From Aeolococcus sp035552595 (GTDB lineage: Bacteria; Chloroflexota; Dormibacteria; Aeolococcales; Aeolococcaceae): a stretch of 64,000 nucleotides of DNA. The first letter of the stretch is position 1. Every line of letters starts with the position of its first letter. Under the pieces are notes generated by a model, which worked only from the letters and a program-made list of their open reading frames with translations, was not told the DNA's origin and ran no database searches. The stretch lies in the NCBI GenBank assembly GCA_035552595.1, contig DASZKZ010000035.1, forward strand, positions 1 to 64,000, read 5' to 3'. Position numbers and translations under genes: made by a program. This document shows, piece by piece, positions 59,602 through 64,000 of this stretch.

Positions 59602-60356
59602 GGCCGAGGCGCCGCCGCCAGCGGCTCGGACAGGTCACCGGATCGGGCCAGGAGCAGCGCGCAGGCCACGGCTCCTGCGTAGCGCGTCCGGAGGATTCGC
59701 GCGCCGAGATGGACGGTGTCAGCCCCGGCTCGGCGCAGCGTGTCGAGGTCACGCTCGCCGAAGCCACCCTCGGGCCCGATGCACAGCCCCAATGGGCGGC
59801 GGAGGTCGACGTCGGCATCGACGATCGAACGCTCCCCGTCGAAGGTGCACGCCAGGAGCTGCGCGTCCGGTGCCAGAGCGGCGAGCGCGTCGGCAAGGGC
59901 GACAGGTGCGTGCACGCGGGGAATCGTGCCGCGACCAGCCAGCTGGGCAGACTCGGTGGCCACGGCCTGCCAGCGGTGCACCCGGTGGGGGAGCCGGTCG
60001 CCGGACGGGCGGCTGACCACGCGCTCGGTGATCACGGGGCGAACCTCGGCGGCGCCGGCCTCGACCAGGACGTCGACGCAGTCCTCCATGCGTTCCCGCG
60101 GCAGCGCCTGGAGGACGGTTACGCGCAGCCGGGGCTCGCCGGTGGCGCTGCGGCTCCAGGCGATGTCCCCGGCGACACGATCCGCCCCCACGATGCGCAG
60201 CACCACACCGTGCTCATGGCCGTGGGGATCCACCACCACGATGGAATCGCCGGCGCGCATGCGCAGCGAGCGTGCCAGGTGCTTGGCCAGCGAGCCCTCG
60301 AGCACCACTCCTGCGGGCGATGCGGCCTCGGCGTCGATGAAGAACCGGTCGGGCAT
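59598..60356 (-). CDS. rsmE: 16S rRNA (uracil1498-N3)-methyltransferase
   Basis: A 252-residue SPOUT methyltransferase: N-terminal PUA-like half (SLAKHLARSLRMRAGDSIVV) and the SAM knot region LCIGPEGGFGERDLDTL plus the ending LGARILRTRYAGAVACALLL. Start ATG 60356, with GGAG 9 bases upstream. Gene order rsmE-mtaB is the same as in Bacillus, but here the pair is opposite to dnaJ. Confidence 0.93.
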   Translation of the reverse strand: MPDRFFIDAEAASPAGVVLEGSLAKHLARSLRMRAGDSIVVVDPHGHEHGVVLRIVGADRVAGDIAWSRSATGEPRLRVTVLQALPRERMEDCVDVLVEAGAAEVRPVITERVVSRPSGDRLPHRVHRWQAVATESAQLAGRGTIPRVHAPVALADALAALAPDAQLLACTFDGERSIVDADVDLRRPLGLCIGPEGGFGERDLDTLRRAGADTVHLGARILRTRYAGAVACALLLARSGDLSEPLAAAPRP

Positions 60357-60377
60357 CGGGGTATTCTCCGCGACGGC

Positions 60378-60779
60378 TCAGCCCGCCAGGAGATCAAGCC
60401 GCACGCGACGCTGGGGATTGTCGGCGTTGAGGTCGACGAGCACGATCCGCTGCCAGGTGCCCAGCACCAGGCGGCCGGCGGAGACCGGAAGCACCATGGC
60501 GGGGCTGAGCAGCGCCGGCAGGAGGTGGTCGGCGCCGTGACCGGGGCTGCCGTGCTGGTGGGAGTAGCGGGCGTCGCGGGGGAGCAGCCGCTTCAGCTCT
60601 GCCACCAGGTCGCCCTCGGAGCCACTGCCCGTCTCCATGAGGGCGAGGCCGGCCGTGGCATGCAGGGCGAGCAGGCTGAGCAGCCCATCGCCGCCCGTCT
60701 CGACGAATGCGGCGACGTCGTCGGTGATATCGACCACCTGCGCGCGGCTGGTGTCGACGGAGAGCTCTGTGGATCGCAG
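60378..60779 (-). CDS. yjbQ: YjbQ/UPF0047 protein, probable CTG start
   Basis: A 133-residue UPF0047 fold (secondary thiamine-phosphate synthase family): VDITDDVAAFVETGGDGLLS, ALHATAGLALME, ARYSHQHGSP, ADHLLPALLSPAMVLPVSAG and LGTWQRIVLVDLN. No ATG, GTG or TTG lies where the family N-terminus begins. CTG 60779 follows GGAGGA with a 6-base spacer and gives the usual length (LRSTELSVDT). In the same operon as rsmE, 21 bases away. The native biochemical role is uncertain. Confidence 0.85.
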   Translation of the reverse strand: MRSTELSVDTSRAQVVDITDDVAAFVETGGDGLLSLLALHATAGLALMETGSGSEGDLVAELKRLLPRDARYSHQHGSPGHGADHLLPALLSPAMVLPVSAGRLVLGTWQRIVLVDLNADNPQRRVRLDLLAG

Positions 60780-60852
60780 CGGTGGTCCTCCGCGCCGGCC
60801 GGGACGGTCGGCGACCAGCAGATTGTGCCGGTGAGCGCTGCCGACCGGCGCG

Positions 60853-60858
60853 TAGCAT
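60853..60858 (+). promoter_or_regulatory. -10 hexamer TAGCAT of the alpha/beta hydrolase gene
   Basis: TAGCAT followed by 8 bases and ATG 60867, with no Shine-Dalgarno. Divergent from yjbQ. Confidence 0.55.
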
Positions 60859-60866
60859 CCGCGCGC

Positions 60867-61679
60867 ATGACCGATACCGTCGTGGCCGCCCCGGACGGAA
60901 CCGAGCTGGCCGTGACCGTCGCCGGCGATGGTCCGTGGCTCCTGCTCATCCCCGGCCTGGGCGCGACCCGCGTGGTGTTCGAACCGCTGATGGCGCTGCT
61001 CACGCCGCACTTCCGGGTGGCGGTCTACGACCAGCGGGGGATCGGCGCGTCGCAGCTCACGCCCGGCCCCTACACCACAGAGCAGCTCGGCGACGACGCC
61101 GCCGCCGTGCTCGACGGGCTCGCCATCGCGCAGGCGGGCGTTCTCGGGGCGTCGTTCGGCGGCCTGGTCGCGCAGCAGCTGGCCGTCCGCCATCCAGAGC
61201 GCGTTGCTGCCCTGCTGCTCGCCGCCACCGGTCCCGGCTCCGCCGCTGGGGCGCGTGCCCCAGACCCTGCCGCCAGCGCTGCGCTGCTCGGCAAGGGTGC
61301 CCGGACCCCCGAGGAGGCCTACCGCCTGGCGTGCACGGTGCTCTACTCGCTGCGCTTCCAAGCGGAGCATCCCGAGTTCATCGAGGCGCAGGTGCGCGAC
61401 CGCGCCCGCCACCCGGTCGCGGCGCGAGCTTTCCAGGCCCAGCTGGCCGCGTCCCGCGCCCATGACGTGTGGGAGAAGCTGCCGTCGATCGCCGCCCCAA
61501 CCCTGGTTCTCCACGGCAGCGAGGACCTGGTCATGCCGCTCGCCAACGCCGAGCTGCTCTGGGAGCGGATCCCGGGAGCGCGCCACGACGTCTTCGAGGG
61601 CGCCGGCCACCTCTTCTTCCACGAACAGCCGCGGCGCACCGCGGACGCCGTGCGCAGGTTTGCCGCCGTCAGCCGCTGA
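60867..61679 (+). CDS. Alpha/beta-fold hydrolase
   Basis: A 270-residue hydrolase with the oxyanion-hole segment LLLIPGLGATRVVFE, the nucleophile elbow VLGASFGGLVAQQLA (Ser in GASFG), the acid HGSEDLVMPLANAEL and the His in EGAGHLFFHEQ. Triad complete. Substrate unknown; esters, lactones or epoxides are all possible in this family. The arrangement VYDQRGIGASQLTPGPYTTE is common to 3-oxoadipate enol-lactonase-like hydrolases. Confidence 0.85.
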   Translation: MTDTVVAAPDGTELAVTVAGDGPWLLLIPGLGATRVVFEPLMALLTPHFRVAVYDQRGIGASQLTPGPYTTEQLGDDAAAVLDGLAIAQAGVLGASFGGLVAQQLAVRHPERVAALLLAATGPGSAAGARAPDPAASAALLGKGARTPEEAYRLACTVLYSLRFQAEHPEFIEAQVRDRARHPVAARAFQAQLAASRAHDVWEKLPSIAAPTLVLHGSEDLVMPLANAELLWERIPGARHDVFEGAGHLFFHEQPRRTADAVRRFAAVSR

Positions 61680-61703
61680 TCGGCAGGAGGACGTCGGCGG
61701 TGC

Positions 61704-63356
61704 TCACCCGTCGTCAGGCGAGGCGGCGGGGGAGCCGAGCTCGCCGAGGTCTCCGTTCTGCTGGATGCCGGCATCCGCGAGGGGTGCGTCGTCCCCGCCG
61801 GTGGCGCGGCGCCGGTTGGCCTCCTGCACAGCGGCGATCTGGGCGGGAGCGGTGGCGGTGGCGGTGGTCTCGCGGATCACCGTCACCTTGATGATCCCCG
61901 GGTACTGCATCTCGTTCTCGATCTCCCGGGCGATCTCCACGCTCAGCTCCGGCACCTGCGCGTCCTTGACCTGCTTGGCGCGCACGAAGATGCGCACCTC
62001 GCGTCCCGCCTGGAGGGGGAAGGCGCGCTCCACGCCGGCGTGGCGGGTGGCGATGGCCTGCAGCTGCTCGAGCCGCGCCAGGTAGGTGGTGAGGGTGTCC
62101 CGTCGCGCCCCCGGACGCGAGGCGCTGATGGCGTCGGCACAGATGGTGAGCATGGCCAGGTCGGTGCTGGGCTCCTCGTCGAAGTGGTGCGCCTTGACGG
62201 CGTGGATGATCCCCGGGTCGGCGCCGAGAACGCGGAGCAGCTCGCCGCCGATGATGGCGTGCGAGCCCTCCACGTCGTGGTCGACCGCCTTGCCGACGTC
62301 GTGGAGCATGCCCGCCTGGCGCGCCATCGCCTGGGTCATGCCCAGCTCGGCCGCGAGCACCCCGCAGATGTGACCGGTCTCCTCGCAGTGCAAGAGCGCG
62401 TTCTGCCCGTAGGAGAAGCGGTAGTGGAGGGTGCCGATGAGCTCGGCCAGCTCGGGCCGGCCCTCCATCTGCATCTCCCAGAGCGCGCGCTCGCCGAGCT
62501 GGCGCACGTTGGTGAGCAGGGAGCCGCGGGTGCGCACCAGGAGGGGGGGAACGTCGGCGGCCTGCAGCTTGCGGTCGACGACCTCGAGCGCGGCCTGGCG
62601 CGCCAGCTCACGACCGATCGGGTCCATGCCGCGCAGGGTTGCCTGGGCGCGATCCTCGTCCACGCCGAGGTCCATCCCGGTGTCCTCGGCGATCACGGAG
62701 AGCGCACTGAGCAGCCGCTCGCGCCCGGGCTCGTCGAGGTCCTCGAGAGAGAGCGGTGCCGACCGGGTGATCCCGTCGGCATGGCCGCTCAGCTGCCGCT
62801 CCATGGCCCCGGCGATGAGGGTCCGCGCCGCGGGCTCGGCGTCGCCGACCCGTTCCGCGACGGCGGCCTCCACCCTGGCCGGGTGCTCCGCCGCCAGCTC
62901 GTTGTCGACGCGCTCGAGGACCAGCCGGGCGGCGCTGGCCGCGTCGACCCCGGCGACCCGTTCCATCGTGCCCGCCATCTCGGCGCGGGCAGAGGCCACC
63001 GCCAGGATCCGCTCCTCGATCTCCTCGCGCCGCTTCTTGTGGAGGTGGCGGCGGTCGTCGAAGACCGCCCGGCGATCCCGGTACGTCCGCTCGCGCTCCT
63101 CGAGGAGGGCCTCGTTGGCGTCGACCGCCTGGCCGCGCACCAGCACCTCCTCGCGGACCGCCTCCCGGGCCGCCAGCGCCTGGTTGCGCGCCTCGGCGAC
63201 GATGCGATCGGCCTCGGTCCGGGCTCGCGCGGCCGCCGCCGGGTCGGGGGCGGGCGCGGGCGCGCCGCCACCGCGGCGGGAAGGGCGCGGGGCGGCCAGC
63301 GCGACCAGTCCCACGGCGGCGGCCAGAACGATGGCGACGACCAGCACGACGATCAC
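61704..63356 (-). CDS. rny: Ribonuclease Y with degenerate KH region
   Basis: A 550-residue membrane-anchored endoribonuclease that starts mRNA decay. The N-terminal helix is followed by a long coiled coil (45-180), then the HD domain HYRFSYGQNALLHCEETGHI and MLHDVGKAVDHD (His352, Asp353). The KH region (about 199-265), which should contain GRIIGREGRN, reads DEPGRERLLSALS and lacks GxxG. Start GTG 63356, preceded by TACACT with 6 bases. An alternative GTG 63347 follows GGGAGG with an 8-base spacer. Confidence 0.88.
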   Translation of the reverse strand: MIVVLVVAIVLAAAVGLVALAAPRPSRRGGGAPAPAPDPAAAARARTEADRIVAEARNQALAAREAVREEVLVRGQAVDANEALLEERERTYRDRRAVFDDRRHLHKKRREEIEERILAVASARAEMAGTMERVAGVDAASAARLVLERVDNELAAEHPARVEAAVAERVGDAEPAARTLIAGAMERQLSGHADGITRSAPLSLEDLDEPGRERLLSALSVIAEDTGMDLGVDEDRAQATLRGMDPIGRELARQAALEVVDRKLQAADVPPLLVRTRGSLLTNVRQLGERALWEMQMEGRPELAELIGTLHYRFSYGQNALLHCEETGHICGVLAAELGMTQAMARQAGMLHDVGKAVDHDVEGSHAIIGGELLRVLGADPGIIHAVKAHHFDEEPSTDLAMLTICADAISASRPGARRDTLTTYLARLEQLQAIATRHAGVERAFPLQAGREVRIFVRAKQVKDAQVPELSVEIAREIENEMQYPGIIKVTVIRETTATATAPAQIAAVQEANRRRATGGDDAPLADAGIQQNGDLGELGSPAASPDDG

Positions 63357-63362
63357 CTCCCG

Positions 63363-63368
63363 AGTGTA
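63363..63368 (-). promoter_or_regulatory. -10 hexamer TACACT of the RNase Y gene
   Basis: TACACT on the minus strand, 6 bases before GTG 63356. A GGGAGG ribosome site for the alternative GTG 63347 overlaps this region, so either leaderless or leadered initiation is possible. Confidence 0.5.
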
Positions 63369-63403
63369 CGGGGCACGCGGGTCTCGGCCTCCGGGATGTG
63401 CGT

Positions 63404-64000
63404 TCAGCCGCCCGGAGGTGGATCGAAGGGATCGGCCACCTCGTTGACCAGCTCGCGGGAGAAGAGGTGCGCTGCCGGCGGCAGCGTGCGCCGCCGGTCC
63501 CAGACCAGCGCCATGGTCCGGGCGATCGGGGGGTCCCGCAGCGGGATCACCGTCACCCGGGCCGAGGGGGAGGGCAGCGGCATGGGCATCAGGGTGATCC
63601 CCAGCCCCGCCTCGACCAGGCCCTGGACGATGCTGAAGTCGTCCCCCTCATAGGCCACGGTGGTGGTCAGCCCCTGCGAGGCGAACGCGTCGTCGATGAC
63701 CTTGCGGAGCCCGCTCCGCGACCGGGGCAGGATGAGCGGCTCGTTGGTGAGGTCCGCCAGGGCCGCCGAGGTTCGCCCGGCGAGCCGGTGGGCCAGCGGC
63801 ACCACCACCGCCACCCGCTCGCGGAAGAGAGGCACCGTCTCGAGGTCGGGCGCGTTGAGCGGCGGTGGGCCCAGGATGCCGAGGTCGAAGTCACCGGCGA
63901 GGACCCCGCTGGCCACCTCGGCCGTGGTCCCCTCCTCGAGGGTGAAGCGGACCCCGGGGTGGGCCTGGAGGAAGCTGGCGAGGCGCTCCGGCAGCCAGCG
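63404..64000 (-). CDS. LysR-type regulator, C-terminal part (cut by window end)
   Basis: The effector-binding domain of a LysR regulator, entering from the right edge with RWLPERLASFLQAHPGVRF and continuing GDFDLGILGPP, FRERVAVVVPLAHRLAGR, LILPRSRSGLRKVIDDAF and LVEAGLGITLMPMP. The helix-turn-helix is outside the window. It lies 47 bases upstream of the RNase Y gene on the same strand. Target genes unknown. Confidence 0.88.
   Translation of the reverse strand, partial: RWLPERLASFLQAHPGVRFTLEEGTTAEVASGVLAGDFDLGILGPPPLNAPDLETVPLFRERVAVVVPLAHRLAGRTSAALADLTNEPLILPRSRSGLRKVIDDAFASQGLTTTVAYEGDDFSIVQGLVEAGLGITLMPMPLPSPSARVTVIPLRDPPIARTMALVWDRRRTLPPAAHLFSRELVNEVADPFDPPPGG

Overview
This 64 kb window is a chromosomal segment from a very GC-rich bacterium. 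It carries dense housekeeping genes, three tRNA genes, and no phage, insertion sequence, CRISPR array or rRNA operon that I could see. Gene content and order mix Firmicutes-like blocks (comEA-comEC-holA-rpsT, recO-glyS...ppdK...dnaG-rpoD, lepA...hemW-hrcA-grpE-dnaJ, rsmE-mtaB) with genes common in Actinomycetota (a DUF222/HNH protein, tandem PH-domain proteins, actinobacterial-type acyl-CoA dehydrogenase and MFS genes). That combination suggests a deep-branching high-GC Terrabacteria lineage. Dormibacterota or a Chloroflexota relative is my best guess, but the assignment is an inference.

Layout. 0-7 kb: tRNA-Ala, a DMT transporter, the competence genes comEA/comEC, holA, rpsT and ispE. 7-14 kb: a LysE exporter, a zinc-ribbon membrane protein, a zwf-ROK kinase pair (glucose to 6-phosphogluconolactone), a DUF1684/flavin disulfide reductase/VOC operon and a pirin. 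14-19 kb: a polar amino-acid ABC transporter operon divergent from a sarcosine/N-methyl-amino-acid oxidase gene, then tRNA-Gln. 19-28 kb: two PH-domain membrane proteins, DUF222/HNH, glmU-prs, a CorC/HlyC-type protein, recO and glyS. 28-41 kb: a flippase-like membrane protein, a papain-like peptidase, ppdK, an acetyltransferase, several small or disordered unknown proteins, an MFS exporter, dnaG, rpoD and tRNA-Asn. 41-51 kb: a DUF4234-type protein, radC, an acyl-CoA dehydrogenase, a thioredoxin/DUF4395 pair, a rubrerythrin/DUF3501/lipoprotein operon, a structured leader ahead of two tandem magnesium-chelatase-like AAA+ proteins, and a patatin. 51-64 kb: lepA, hemW, a CIRCE-controlled hrcA-grpE-dnaJ operon without dnaK, an opposed yjbQ-rsmE-mtaB-HIT operon, an alpha/beta hydrolase, RNase Y and a LysR regulator cut by the window end.

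The most striking sequence-level pattern is regulatory. At least thirteen genes have a TANNNT -10 hexamer ending only 6 to 8 bases before the start codon, usually with no Shine-Dalgarno, which is the signature of leaderless mRNAs. Two tRNA genes carry the same hexamer just upstream of the mature 5' end, so it is probably the -10 recognised by the housekeeping sigma factor encoded here. Two other genes appear to start at CTG behind a good Shine-Dalgarno. Several proteins look rewired: a ComEC whose beta-lactamase-like domain has lost its metal ligands, an RNase Y with an eroded KH domain, and a disulfide oxidoreductase without the usual catalytic His-Glu pair. I do not see a convincing wholly new defence or biosynthetic system. 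The best candidates for new biology are the leaderless/CTG initiation pattern, the hairpin-rich leader before the AAA+/VWA pair, and the mutually overlapping lepA/patatin promoters.
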